Source: Candidatus Gastranaerophilales bacterium (GTDB lineage: Bacteria > Cyanobacteriota > Vampirovibrionia > Gastranaerophilales > Gastranaerophilaceae). From it: a stretch of DNA of 64,000 bases. Location of the stretch: NCBI GenBank assembly GCA_944324845.1, contig CALUXX010000004.1, forward strand, positions 62,001 through 126,000. Direction: 5' to 3'. This document shows, piece after piece, positions 16,455 to 25,776 of this stretch; within the stretch, counting starts at the first letter, position 1, and each line of letters begins with the position of its first letter. Made by a program: the position numbers and the translations under genes. The notes beneath the pieces were generated by a model. The model saw only the letters and a program-made list of their open reading frames with translations. It ran no database searches and had not been told where the DNA came from.

Positions 16455-18594
16455 AAGTTGATTGTACCATAGATTTGTCTTGTTTGCTTAAAAATAAAAT
16501 ATACCCGCTTATATATGATGTTAAAATTCCCCAAAATAGAACAAGTGAGATTGAGCTTAAAAGTTTAAACCCTGAAAAAGATAGCAGTAAAAACGAAACT
16601 GTTGTTGTTAAACATGATACAAATATTGCATCTTCTGTCTGTTTTTCACTATTTGCTCTAAATATAGAATAATCTATTGTAAATCCTAAAATCATAAATA
16701 AGGCAATTACACTAAACAAATTCAATTCAATTCCAAATAAGCAAGTAAGTCCAAGCGACATAAATGTTCCAAAAAGTGGCGGGAGTAATAGTTTTATGCC
16801 TTTTTTAAATTTATATATCCCTATAAATATAAGCGTTAATAAAATTATGACAATAGGAAAAATTTTCAAAAGTGTCTTACTATAACTTTTCATATATTTT
16901 TCGACATCTTGTTTTATATTAACTATTTGAATATTTTTAGGTAAAAATCTTAAATCTTTATCTGTATAAGCAACTACAAAAGAAGTTTTGTTAGGCAAAA
17001 GAAATTCTGATAAATAAGGATATTCTCCTAAATCAAAATCTACAAATCGAAAAGTTTGATTTTTCAATTTTGATTTTTGAGAATTTGACAAAATATCAGG
17101 ATAAGCATCTAAATTCTTTCTATATAAATCTTTCACCAAGTCAAAATTTTCTTTCTGTCTTACTTTAGATGGCACAAATTTGGATAAGGATACGTATTCA
17201 ATATTATTTTTATACAATTCATCAGTTACATGCTCTTCATTTTTTAATACTTCCTCAATACTTTCCCCTGTAACTGTTATGAATTGAGAATTATCAGAAG
17301 TATTTCCGGCAACTTTGTTATAGAGTTTTTCAGATTTCAACAAGGATTTTGAAGGTGTATAAAGAGCTGTTAATGAATTGTTAAAATGAACTTTATACAA
17401 TCCAACAAGACCTGCTATCACTAATATCAAAAATGCAATTTTATAAACTTTTGGTTGAAAATTTAACGATTTTTGAGGTTTTTTAAGTTCAAAACACGGG
17501 TAAAAAACTAAAATAAATAAATATATTGCACACAAACTAAATACCGTATATACAGAAATTTGTTTTAGCAATTCAATATTTGTAAGATACAGCAAAATAA
17601 ACGGAATTATTGTTGTTATTAAACTCATAAAAAGATTTTTTACAAACTGCTTATCTTTATTTTTAGCAAAACAATAATGATAGGAGTAATCTATTCCTAT
17701 GCCAATAAGAGTTGTTGAAAAAACCATTGTCACAATTTGAAAATTATCAAACCACAACCTTGATACACAAAAACCCGATAACATTCCAAAGATTATGCTT
17801 AATGCTATTGGAATAAGCATTTTGACACTTTTAAAATAGAAATAGGTCAAAAATATTATTAAAAGTGTTGATAAAAGACAGATAATATTTATGCTAACCA
17901 TAGACTTTCTACTTGTATAATATGAATGAATAGGTGTTCCTGCCAGATATATTTGTGAATTTTTGTTTGAAAATATCTTTTGTAAGTTTACAATTTCTGC
18001 AATTTTCTTATTACTTAAATCAGGAGATAAACCCTGTTTATCCTTCAGTTTTATATTTAAAAAGTCATAGTATTTACCATCAAAATAACTGTTACCCTCA
18101 GAAACTTTCTTATGTGAAAGTATAAAATCATCTAAAAGTAAATAAGGATCTTGGTCTATTGGAGTTAATTGAATTCCTGTCGGATTATAAAGATTTTCAA
18201 GGCTTTTGGTATATATTTCATCAAATTTTTTCGCTTTTAATAATTGTCGGTTATTATCAGATAAAAAATTTGAAGGATTTGATAAATATTTGTCTAATAA
18301 TTTGGAAACATCAGGATTGGTTACATCAAAAACATTCTTATCAATAGATGATAGAAATTCACTTTTTGTATTATCAAGATTTTCAACATTATCAGCTTCA
18401 AATACAACTTTAATAATTGAAGAAGATTTGTCTGCCATAGGAACAATATTTGTTGAATTGATTATTGATGATGGCAAAATGGTTTTTATCAAATTTGTTT
18501 CAACTTTTCCTTTTGCCGTAAAAGAAAAAATAACCATTCCCAGCATTAAAACAAATAATATTATGAATTTCAAAATTTTTATTTTATGAACCAT
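16441..18594 (-). CDS. MMPL/RND-family exporter of the aryl-polyene cluster
   Basis: 717 aa, the expected size for single-chain MMPL exporters. One N-terminal helix (about 8-26), a large periplasmic loop, five helices (about 220-370), a second periplasmic domain and a last five-helix bundle (about 565-700) give the usual two-fold repeat. GIGIDYSYHYCFAK matches the conserved Asp-Tyr region of RND helix 4. Such pumps move hydrophobic lipids out of the inner membrane; here the likely cargo is the polyene lipid. It overlaps both neighbours, so it is translationally coupled. Confidence 0.9.
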   Translation of the reverse strand: MVHKIKILKFIILFVLMLGMVIFSFTAKGKVETNLIKTILPSSIINSTNIVPMADKSSSIIKVVFEADNVENLDNTKSEFLSSIDKNVFDVTNPDVSKLLDKYLSNPSNFLSDNNRQLLKAKKFDEIYTKSLENLYNPTGIQLTPIDQDPYLLLDDFILSHKKVSEGNSYFDGKYYDFLNIKLKDKQGLSPDLSNKKIAEIVNLQKIFSNKNSQIYLAGTPIHSYYTSRKSMVSINIICLLSTLLIIFLTYFYFKSVKMLIPIALSIIFGMLSGFCVSRLWFDNFQIVTMVFSTTLIGIGIDYSYHYCFAKNKDKQFVKNLFMSLITTIIPFILLYLTNIELLKQISVYTVFSLCAIYLFILVFYPCFELKKPQKSLNFQPKVYKIAFLILVIAGLVGLYKVHFNNSLTALYTPSKSLLKSEKLYNKVAGNTSDNSQFITVTGESIEEVLKNEEHVTDELYKNNIEYVSLSKFVPSKVRQKENFDLVKDLYRKNLDAYPDILSNSQKSKLKNQTFRFVDFDLGEYPYLSEFLLPNKTSFVVAYTDKDLRFLPKNIQIVNIKQDVEKYMKSYSKTLLKIFPIVIILLTLIFIGIYKFKKGIKLLLPPLFGTFMSLGLTCLFGIELNLFSVIALFMILGFTIDYSIFRANSEKQTEDAIFVSCLTTTVSFLLLSFSGFKLLSSISLVLFWGILTSYISGYILFLSKQDKSMVQSTYEEI

Positions 18595-19112
18595 ATTGCC
18601 GTTTTATTTCCATTTGTTTGATTGATATTTATTTGGCTTATATAATTACTTCCGCTTATTGTAATTGATGCTATGTAATTTTTTGCGGGTGAATTTTGTT
18701 TAGGCTTTAGTCCTAAAGTCCAATTAGTCGATTTACCCGTAAAATAGAAATTAAATTCTTTTTCTAATTTTTCATATCGTTTAGCGGAAATAGCATTAAC
18801 AATATCATTTACTTGTTTATAATTTTTGTTTGTATAATCAACTGAAGATTTTATCGGATATGTTGTATTAAAATAAACACCTTTGTTTTTTACAAACTCA
18901 AAATCTCCGCTTGAAATTAGCGGTTTAGAAATATTTGGCATAGTTTTTTCTTGTTTGAATTTACATTTTATACTTTGCATTTCAGGAATTTGATCTGCAA
19001 TGTTGCGCAAACTCACAGGATAATCATAAACATCTGCAAATACAGGTGTTATAAAACAATATATTGATATTATAAATATGCTGATAATTTTCCAAAAATT
19101 ATACCTTTTCAT
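18579..19112 (-). CDS. LolA-like periplasmic lipid carrier
   Basis: 177 aa. A signal sequence (about 8-26, ending TPVFADV) directs it to the periplasm. The rest has the LolA-like pattern (IKCKFKQEKTMPNISKPLISSGDFEF and FYFTGKSTNWTLGLKPK). LolA-type proteins shuttle acylated molecules to the outer membrane. In aryl-polyene clusters a LolA-like protein is standard and is thought to carry the product after the MMPL pump. It overlaps the next gene by 16 bases. Confidence 0.83.
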   Translation of the reverse strand: MKRYNFWKIISIFIISIYCFITPVFADVYDYPVSLRNIADQIPEMQSIKCKFKQEKTMPNISKPLISSGDFEFVKNKGVYFNTTYPIKSSVDYTNKNYKQVNDIVNAISAKRYEKLEKEFNFYFTGKSTNWTLGLKPKQNSPAKNYIASITISGSNYISQININQTNGNKTAIWFIK

Positions 19113-19524
19113 TACTTACCCCTAAAATTGCATCTTTTAACCCTTTTGGCGGAGTATAGATACTTTCTTTTGTGTCCATATTAATCGCAATTTGCATTGT
19201 CGATGCTTCAAATATTTTTTCATTAGTCTTTTTGTTATAAATTATATATTTCATATCCAAAGAAGGTTCTATTGATATTACATCAACTTTTACCGACAAT
19301 TCGTCTTCAAATGTCGCAGGTTTAATATATTTAACATTCATTTTCGCTATAGGATAAGCATAACCATCTGCTTTCATATCCATATATGTATAGTTTAATT
19401 CTGATAATAAATGACAGCGAGCCTGCTCCAAATATCGCATATAATTTCCATGCCAAACAATATTCATTGGATCTAAATCTTCGAATGGCACTTTTACTTC
19501 ATAAACGGATTGATATAAACTCAT
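19099..19524 (-). CDS. 4HBT-type hotdog thioesterase
   Basis: 141 aa, single hotdog domain. The start reads VYEVKVPFEDLDPMNIVWHGNY, whose Asp-Pro-..-HGxY pattern is the catalytic motif of 4-hydroxybenzoyl-CoA thioesterases. It would hydrolyse acyl-thioesters, perhaps releasing or editing the starter or full-length polyene. It overlaps the ligase gene by 4 bases (ATGA-type coupling). Confidence 0.9.
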   Translation of the reverse strand: MSLYQSVYEVKVPFEDLDPMNIVWHGNYMRYLEQARCHLLSELNYTYMDMKADGYAYPIAKMNVKYIKPATFEDELSVKVDVISIEPSLDMKYIIYNKKTNEKIFEASTMQIAINMDTKESIYTPPKGLKDAILGVSNEKV

Positions 19525-21119
19525 TTTAACTCCTTAAATACATTGTCACATATAAACATGCCTGATGCGTATTTTTTTGTATCCGAATAATATTCATATG
19601 ATATATGTTTTTCACTTTTTTCAAGTTTTAAGTGAACAATACTGTCCGGTTCTATAATATTAGAAAATTTAATTTTTTTCCATTGCCCTTCACCAAGTGT
19701 TAAGTTAAAATGAACATTTGCAAATTCTTTTGCATAATATAATTGAACAACTCCCGGCAATAGCTTAAATTGCGGGAAATGACCTTTAAAGAAATTACAT
19801 TGATTATAGAAAAATATCTTATATTCAATACTATCCCCTTGGATAATTCTATCTAAAATAATTGGAAGTGAAAGTTTTAAATTGAAAAAATGTTCAATCA
19901 ATTTTTTATTTATCTTACCCGTAAATGTCATTGGGATAGAATCAATAAACTTCCATCTTTGAGGAACTATTTCCGAATATTGTCTTAAAAACTGTTTCAA
20001 CTCTGCACTCAAAGAAGGTACACCATATTTTAGAAGATATTTTTGACCTTCTTGTGACAATGCACATAAACATACAGGTTTTTCCTTATGTTTCATAATA
20101 TAACAGTCACTGACTAATTCGCTTTTTTTCAAATCTCTTTCTAATTCATCTGATGAAATTCTCTTTTCATAAACTTTAAAAAGCCTGTCAGTTCTATGTT
20201 TAACTTCAAACAAACCGTCCTTAACTTCAATTTTATCGTTAACTATAGTTTTAGAACCGTAAATTCCTTCTGAAATGACTTCCGCATAATCTTCATAAGG
20301 TATAATCTGAACCTGTCCGAATATTTTAAACAAAGAATTGTAATGCGTTTTTTGTCCGACAGTACCTGTTTCTGTACTACCATAGATATCTATTATATTG
20401 GATTCTTTTTCTAAGGATTTGAAAATATCTTCTCCCAGTTTTGAACCTGCTGAAAAAATATATTTAGGTGGTGTTTTAAAAGATACATTGTATTTTTGTA
20501 TTGAATTTAAAAAGGTTGGTGTCGATATTAATATTGTTTTATCACCATCAATATCTTCAGGAGAAGAAATTGCTCTAATATCAATCTTATAACCGCTATA
20601 AAAAGGATAAATTAACGAAAAAACAAGTCCGTATAAATGACACATTGACGTTGTTAAAAGAACTGTATAATCATCATCTTTTATATTACATTCTTCGCCT
20701 AAAATTTCAGCTTCTTGTACTAAGTTGTAAAGTGATTTTTTGATATTCTTTGGTTCAAAAGATGAACCTGATGTATAAAAATTTATTAATGGAGCTGTTT
20801 GATTTACCTGTGGAAATTCATAATTATCTAAACTTTCACCACAAACTTCATCCAAAAGGTCAAAATCCATCTTTAAAGTATTTAATCTTGTTTTATCCGT
20901 AAGTAAATAAATATTTTTATTACAAAATAATGCAGCAAAGAAATTGATAATAAATTTATAATTATCACCTGATAAAATAACAACATTATCTTTTTTGTTT
21001 TTTATATTTTCAATTTGCCAAGCAACTTGTTTTTTGATATCTGAATAAGTATATGAATTGTGCTGAGTAATCACAGCAACCTTATTATCATATTTATTTG
21101 TATAGAAAATACTTAACAT
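19521..21119 (-). CDS. Starter-acid AMP-ligase fused to a FabZ-like dehydratase
   Basis: 532 aa. Residues 1 to about 415 are an adenylate-forming domain: the phosphate loop FYTSGSSFEPK (115-124), DIYGSTETGTV (A5) and FTGKINKKLI with the A10 lysine. The last ~115 residues are a hotdog domain with HFPQFKLLPGV, the FabA/FabZ-like His-and-PG motif. It should activate an aromatic acid and load it on ACP, while the hotdog dehydrates 3-hydroxyacyl-ACP. In the aryl-polyene clusters I know, these two activities are often separate genes, so the fusion is notable. It starts on the stop of the membrane-protein gene (1-base overlap). Confidence 0.85.
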   Translation of the reverse strand: MLSIFYTNKYDNKVAVITQHNSYTYSDIKKQVAWQIENIKNKKDNVVILSGDNYKFIINFFAALFCNKNIYLLTDKTRLNTLKMDFDLLDEVCGESLDNYEFPQVNQTAPLINFYTSGSSFEPKNIKKSLYNLVQEAEILGEECNIKDDDYTVLLTTSMCHLYGLVFSLIYPFYSGYKIDIRAISSPEDIDGDKTILISTPTFLNSIQKYNVSFKTPPKYIFSAGSKLGEDIFKSLEKESNIIDIYGSTETGTVGQKTHYNSLFKIFGQVQIIPYEDYAEVISEGIYGSKTIVNDKIEVKDGLFEVKHRTDRLFKVYEKRISSDELERDLKKSELVSDCYIMKHKEKPVCLCALSQEGQKYLLKYGVPSLSAELKQFLRQYSEIVPQRWKFIDSIPMTFTGKINKKLIEHFFNLKLSLPIILDRIIQGDSIEYKIFFYNQCNFFKGHFPQFKLLPGVVQLYYAKEFANVHFNLTLGEGQWKKIKFSNIIEPDSIVHLKLEKSEKHISYEYYSDTKKYASGMFICDNVFKELK

Positions 21120-21523
21120 TAAATAAGTTTCCTTTTTCTGAGTATAATTCTTACAGTATATTCTACCCCAAACAACAAACCTACCAAAATGTATGAAATA
21201 CAGCCATTATACATTATCCAATACTTTTCGGGCAGAAATATTGTCCATACTGAAATTAAAAAATTGATGAATGTAAAAGCAGCCCAAATATATGTAATAT
21301 TTCTGGTATAAATTCTTGCACCACCTTCCAATTTATCACCTGACATTTGTGCAAATTTTTGTATAATGGTTTCTTTCATAAAAAGTGATGTAAAAAATGT
21401 CATAAAAATACAAAAATTACAAATCGGAGGGTAGAATTTCAAAAATACAAACCTTTTTATAGAAAAAATCAATACAATACACAAGGTTATTATAATCGGT
21501 AAAACCGGTTTTAATTTCTTCAT
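21119..21523 (-). CDS. COG4648-type small membrane protein of aryl-polyene clusters
   Basis: 134 aa with four hydrophobic helices. The pattern FYPPICNFCIFMTFFTSLF, IIQKFAQMSG and GARIYTRNITYIWAAF matches the conserved COG4648 protein that sits next to the ligase and ACP genes in aryl-polyene clusters. Its function is unknown; it may scaffold the soluble enzymes at the membrane. It lies 17 bases after the ACP gene in a tight operon. Confidence 0.8.
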   Translation of the reverse strand: MKKLKPVLPIIITLCIVLIFSIKRFVFLKFYPPICNFCIFMTFFTSLFMKETIIQKFAQMSGDKLEGGARIYTRNITYIWAAFTFINFLISVWTIFLPEKYWIMYNGCISYILVGLLFGVEYTVRIILRKRKLI

Positions 21524-21539
21524 AAATCACCTGCAAAAT

Positions 21540-21791
21540 TTATAAAAGGCTGTATATAGATTCAACAACATCATCAAGTGTTCTTATTTGCTTAAATTCT
21601 TCAGGAGAAATTCGCTTGTCTGTAAACTGTTGCAATCTTACCGCTAAATCAACAGCATCAACACTATCTAAATCTAAATCCGTAAACAAATTAGCACTAC
21701 CTGAAAGTAATGATTTATCTATTTCAAACTCTTCTTCCAGTATTGAACATAATTTATTGAAAATATCTTCTTTTGAATATTTTTTATCCAT
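21540..21791 (-). CDS. Acyl carrier protein (second ACP of the cluster)
   Basis: 83 aa. The phosphopantetheine site is S43 in DLDLDSVDAVDLA, a canonical DS[VLI] motif. Acidic, four-helix ACP. It overlaps the other ACP by 8 bases. It carries the starter or the growing polyene chain. Confidence 0.94.
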   Translation of the reverse strand: MDKKYSKEDIFNKLCSILEEEFEIDKSLLSGSANLFTDLDLDSVDAVDLAVRLQQFTDKRISPEEFKQIRTLDDVVESIYSLL

Positions 21792-22038
21792 TTTGTTGAG
21801 TCCTTATGAAATCAGCAATAGTTTTAACTGAATAGAAATGATTCTTTGTATCTTCCTTATCTTTATCCAATTTTAAGTTAAATTCCTTTTTCAATGCCAT
21901 TCCAAGTTCTAATGCATCGATTGAATCTAGCCCTAAACCTTCATTAAATAAAGGCTCATCATCTGCAATATCTTCTATTGTTATATCTTCCAATTCCAAA
22001 GAATCTATAATTAACTGTTTAATTTTATCCTCTAACAT
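21784..22038 (-). CDS. Acyl carrier protein (first ACP of the cluster)
   Basis: 84 aa. The attachment serine is S39 in GLGLDSIDALEL. It is acidic and of standard ACP length. Two ACPs side by side is the normal arrangement in aryl-polyene clusters, where one may be dedicated to the starter and one to extension; which is which cannot be read here. AGGTAT lies upstream of the ATG. Confidence 0.95.
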   Translation of the reverse strand: MLEDKIKQLIIDSLELEDITIEDIADDEPLFNEGLGLDSIDALELGMALKKEFNLKLDKDKEDTKNHFYSVKTIADFIRTQQNG

Positions 22039-22076
22039 AATACCTCCATTTTACCATAAATTATTTCATTTTCACT

Positions 22077-22829
22077 CTAATATAAAGTTTTCGCAATATA
22101 TTTTGTTAATTCGGTTTTGAAAGTGACTTCATCAGAATATTTATTTAAAAACTCTTCTGTATCAATTTCACCAAGATATTTTACATTATATACAACAGTT
22201 TCTGAACCTGCTTCATAAAATGGTTGATGAATTTGTAAAAAATCAAAATTCGTTTCCATATTAATCATTATAATATTTTTTTTCGTTTTTTGTGCTAATA
22301 ATGCAGTTCCACGCCTAATTTTAGGATGTTCATTTTTTCTATGCCTTATCCCCATCGGAAATATTATTAAATTAAATCCGTTATCAAGCATTTCAACAGC
22401 TTCTTGTGACCATTGTTCAACAGGCTGACCTTCACTTATAAATAATAACTTGACTATTTTATTAAAAAATATATTATTCATAAGCCTTTCTGCCACAAAA
22501 CAAGTCGAATGAGGTATTATCGAAATCAATATCAATACATCTATATAACTTGGGTGGGTTGATATTATGATGGAATTTTTAATGTTTTTAAGTTTTTCAA
22601 TATCTTTCGAATCAATTCGTATTATTCCAAAGAATTTCAAAAGTCCTATAAAAAATTGCCAGGATTTTTGCAATATTTCATTAAATTTAAGCTTGATTAC
22701 ATCATCCTTTTTTAAAGTTACCTTCACTAAAGGCAATATAATATTTTGTAAGATTATTGCTCCAAAACCAAAAATACTAAATCCAATAATAATAATGACA
22801 GATCTTATTAGTTTTTTAATCTTAATCAT
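22077..22829 (-). CDS. PlsC-like 1-acyl-glycerol-phosphate acyltransferase family protein
   Basis: 250 aa. An N-terminal helix (about 8-30) is followed by the acyltransferase motif STHPSYIDVL (HxxxxD, His at about 92), then IIFPMGIRHRK, corresponding to the FPEGtrS motif. It is predicted to transfer an acyl group to a glycerol-like acceptor. With the LpxL-like protein it gives two acyltransferases in this pathway, which fits a lipid-linked product with more than one acyl group. It overlaps the KS-like gene by 8 bases. Confidence 0.87.
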   Translation of the reverse strand: MIKIKKLIRSVIIIIGFSIFGFGAIILQNIILPLVKVTLKKDDVIKLKFNEILQKSWQFFIGLLKFFGIIRIDSKDIEKLKNIKNSIIISTHPSYIDVLILISIIPHSTCFVAERLMNNIFFNKIVKLLFISEGQPVEQWSQEAVEMLDNGFNLIIFPMGIRHRKNEHPKIRRGTALLAQKTKKNIIMINMETNFDFLQIHQPFYEAGSETVVYNVKYLGEIDTEEFLNKYSDEVTFKTELTKYIAKTLY

Positions 22830-23442
22830 TATCAGCCTCTTTTTCTATTGTAAATAATGGGGTTTTTATACTTTTCTTATTACCTGTAAAAAGCTCAATA
22901 TAATATTCGAAATTATCAGACAAATTCTCATTGATACTTGGTCTTAAAATATATTTAGAAGAATCTTTTTTACAAGTTTTGCTTAAATTTATTGCCATTG
23001 ATACAAAATTATCTTCACTAATATCACCATAACAAAATAAATTGTTATCATAATTTGCAATAACAGAACTCAAAAAACCTGTAGATAGTGATTTTTCACA
23101 AGCTGATAAAGCGTTATATGGAATTGTCTTTTGTACATTCAACAAATAAAACCCTAAAGAAAAATTATGCACAGAACCTGAAAATACATTTGGAGAAACT
23201 TCATTATCTTCACTATATTGCCCGATTAATTTTAGTAATCTTTCAACTTCACCATATTGAGAAGAAAAAACAATATTTTCAATATCGTCAGATAAAACTC
23301 TGTTTAAAACAGTCAAAATACCTTTATCAAATTTACTCATCCGTCTTCTTAAAATAGGAGAAATAAAACTAATATCAATATCTTCCAGTGTTTTTAAGTA
23401 GCTAAACTTATTTACATAAAATTCTATAAAATTCTCTTTCAT
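22822..23442 (-). CDS. Short ketosynthase-like protein (Ketoacyl-synt_2 type)
   Basis: 206 aa. It resembles the small N-terminal-only ketosynthase family in aryl-polyene clusters: FSSQYGEVERLLKLI and SPNVFSGSVHNFSLGFYLLN are the typical segments. Full-length ketosynthases have about 400 residues, so it lacks the second half with the two catalytic histidines and is likely a partner or chain-length factor rather than an independent enzyme. It is the first gene of the leftward operon; its start is 31 bases from the start of the divergent ketosynthase gene. Confidence 0.8.
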   Translation of the reverse strand: MKENFIEFYVNKFSYLKTLEDIDISFISPILRRRMSKFDKGILTVLNRVLSDDIENIVFSSQYGEVERLLKLIGQYSEDNEVSPNVFSGSVHNFSLGFYLLNVQKTIPYNALSACEKSLSTGFLSSVIANYDNNLFCYGDISEDNFVSMAINLSKTCKKDSSKYILRPSINENLSDNFEYYIELFTGNKKSIKTPLFTIEKEADND

Positions 23443-23473
23443 GCTAATATTATATTATAAAAACGGAGAGCAA

Positions 23474-24613
23474 ATGACTATTGTAATAACAGGATACAAC
23501 GCTATATGTAATGTAGGAAATAACATTGATGATATTTACCAAAAAGCTATCAATGGGGATAATAGTTGTTTTGAAGTATCAGAAAATTATATTAAAAATA
23601 AAAAAGTGCGAGTTGGAAAAATTAATGCTCAACTTCCCAAGATTAAAGAAGAAGAATTTAATCTTCGCTCTAATCGCTTAATCTTAAAAGTTCTTGAATT
23701 ACTTGATGATAAAATACTTAAACTTAAAAATGATTATTCAAAAGATAAAATAGGAATAGTTGTTGCAACAACCAATTCAGGAATTGAAGAATTTGAAAAA
23801 TCTCGCAATACAAAGCATTATGAACTTGGTAATTCTGCAAGATTTTTACAAAATTATTTGGGTTTAAAAGGGTATTACACAACTGTTTCAACAGCTTGTT
23901 CATCAGGAATTAAAGCTTTTTGTATAGCACGAGATTTGTTAAAGAATAATATTTCCGATGCTATTCTTGTTGTAAGTGTTGATCCACTTTCTAAAATGCC
24001 TTTATTTGGATTTAATTCACTTGAAGTTCTTTCAAATAAACCATCAATACCTTTTAGCAAAAACAGAGAAGGTATGAATATTGGAGAAGGTTGTGCAATA
24101 TTTATAGTTGAAAAATATGCCAATGAAGGAATTGAAATATCAGGACTTGGAGAAAGTTCGGATATTTATCACTCTACAACTCCGGATCCTGAAGCAAAAG
24201 AATCAATTAAAGCAATCGAACAAGCACTAAAAGAAGCTAATATTACACCTGATAAAATAGATTATATAAATACTCACGGAACGGGAACTATTGCAAATGA
24301 TAAAATGGAAGCAAATGCGATATATAAAGTTTTTGGTCAAAAAGTTCCAATAAGTTCGACAAAACCTATAACAGGTCATTGTCTTGGAGCATCAGCCGGA
24401 GTTGAAACAGCTCTATGCTGCAAGTTATTAGAAAGTTCTGACACTAGATTATATCCGCAAGTTTTTGATGGCGAATATGACGATTCACTACCTAAAGTAA
24501 ATCTTGTTGTTAAAAACAAAGAGTACAACAAATGCAATATTTGTATGTGTAATTCATTTGGATTTGGCGGAACAAATGCGATATTAATTTTAAGGAATAA
24601 AGATGGACAATAA
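23474..24613 (+). CDS. Beta-ketoacyl-ACP synthase (aryl-polyene KS)
   Basis: 379 aa from ATG 23474, chosen because GGAG lies 5 bases upstream and the protein starts MTIVITGYNAI as KS proteins do; the longer frame from 23441 adds 11 residues that overlap the divergent gene. The catalytic triad Cys142 (STACSSG), His268 (NTHGTGT) and His302 (ITGHCLGA) is complete, so it should condense malonyl-ACP onto the chain. It opens the rightward operon and overlaps the dehydratase gene by 11 bases. Confidence 0.93.
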   Translation: MTIVITGYNAICNVGNNIDDIYQKAINGDNSCFEVSENYIKNKKVRVGKINAQLPKIKEEEFNLRSNRLILKVLELLDDKILKLKNDYSKDKIGIVVATTNSGIEEFEKSRNTKHYELGNSARFLQNYLGLKGYYTTVSTACSSGIKAFCIARDLLKNNISDAILVVSVDPLSKMPLFGFNSLEVLSNKPSIPFSKNREGMNIGEGCAIFIVEKYANEGIEISGLGESSDIYHSTTPDPEAKESIKAIEQALKEANITPDKIDYINTHGTGTIANDKMEANAIYKVFGQKVPISSTKPITGHCLGASAGVETALCCKLLESSDTRLYPQVFDGEYDDSLPKVNLVVKNKEYNKCNICMCNSFGFGGTNAILILRNKDGQ

Positions 24614-25058
24614 AGAATATTTAAAAAAAATTTTACCGCACAAACAACCAATGATATTAATTGATGATGTTGTTGAGTATTCTCTTGAAGAAAAATGGTT
24701 AAAAAGTTGCGTTACAATAAGAAAAGATTGTCTTTTTTATGATAACGGTATAAATGGCATAGATTCTATTCTTGGTATAGAATACATGGCACAGACAATC
24801 GGATGCTATGCTCATTTAAAAAGTCACAGACAAGAACCGCAAGTGGGTTTTTTACTTGGAACAAGATTATATAATAACGCAATAGAAAAGTTTGAACTTG
24901 GAAAAACTTATTATATACTGGTAAAAGAGGTTTTTGTTGCCGAGATTTACTCTTTTGATTGTTTTATTTATAATGAACAAGAAGAAGAGATTGCAAGTGC
25001 AACAATAAATGTTTATCAAAACGATGACAACAAAATAAAGGAATTATTGAATGGATAA
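24603..25058 (+). CDS. Hotdog 3-hydroxyacyl-ACP dehydratase (ApeP-like)
   Basis: 151 aa. ILPHKQPMILIDDVVEY at the start and GIEYMAQTIGCYAHLKSH with VGFLLGTRLY match the ApeP/FabA-like dehydratases of aryl-polyene clusters. It should remove water from 3-hydroxyacyl-ACP to make the trans double bonds of the polyene. Together with the hotdog domain of the ligase fusion, the cluster has two dehydratase units. It overlaps the previous gene by 11 bases and the next by 8. Confidence 0.86.
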   Translation: MDNKEYLKKILPHKQPMILIDDVVEYSLEEKWLKSCVTIRKDCLFYDNGINGIDSILGIEYMAQTIGCYAHLKSHRQEPQVGFLLGTRLYNNAIEKFELGKTYYILVKEVFVAEIYSFDCFIYNEQEEEIASATINVYQNDDNKIKELLNG

Positions 25059-25776
25059 AACAGTTTTAGTTACAGGGGCAAGCAGGGGTATTGGAAAAGG
25101 TACAGTATTATATCTTGCAAACAACGGATATGATATTGTTTTACACTGTAACAAAAATATTGAAAAACTATTAGATGTAAAAAAAGAAATTGAAAATATC
25201 GGTAGAAAAGTACGTATTTTACAATTTGATGTATCAAATAGAGAGCAAACAAAAAAAGTATTATTAGATGATATAGAAGCAAACGGAATTTATTATGGAG
25301 TAGTTGTCAACGCAGGAATAACAGCAGATAACCCGTTTCCTGCTATGGAAGATATTGAATGGGATAATGTTATAAATACAAATTTAAACGGATTTTATAA
25401 TACATTACGTCCGATTATATTACCGATGATTCAAAATAAAAAAGGAAGAATAGTTGCGTTAACCTCAGTTTCAGGATTAACAGGAAACAGAGGTCAAGTT
25501 AATTACAGTGCTTCAAAAGCTGGAATTATCGGTGCCGTAAAAGCATTGAGCAGAGAAACAGCAAAAAGAAATATTACAGTAAATTGTGTAGCACCCGGTG
25601 TTATTGAATCTGATATGACAGCTGATTTACCAATGGAAATGATAAAAGAAATGGTTCCTATGAAAAGAAAAGGTTCTGTAAAAGAAGTTGCAAGTGCAAT
25701 TAATTATCTTTTAAGTGAAGATGCTTCTTATATTACAGGACAAGTCATTTCTGTTAATGGAGGAATGTATTTATGA
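25051..25776 (+). CDS. 3-oxoacyl-ACP reductase (FabG-like SDR)
   Basis: 241 aa. TGASRGIGKG is the NADPH-binding motif near residue 7, NAGIT marks the next conserved segment, and YSASKAG holds the Tyr/Lys pair (about 151-155). The C-terminal YITGQVISVNGGMYL is typical of FabG. It reduces the beta-keto group during each polyene extension cycle. It overlaps both neighbours by 4-8 bases. Confidence 0.95.
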   Translation: MDKTVLVTGASRGIGKGTVLYLANNGYDIVLHCNKNIEKLLDVKKEIENIGRKVRILQFDVSNREQTKKVLLDDIEANGIYYGVVVNAGITADNPFPAMEDIEWDNVINTNLNGFYNTLRPIILPMIQNKKGRIVALTSVSGLTGNRGQVNYSASKAGIIGAVKALSRETAKRNITVNCVAPGVIESDMTADLPMEMIKEMVPMKRKGSVKEVASAINYLLSEDASYITGQVISVNGGMYL

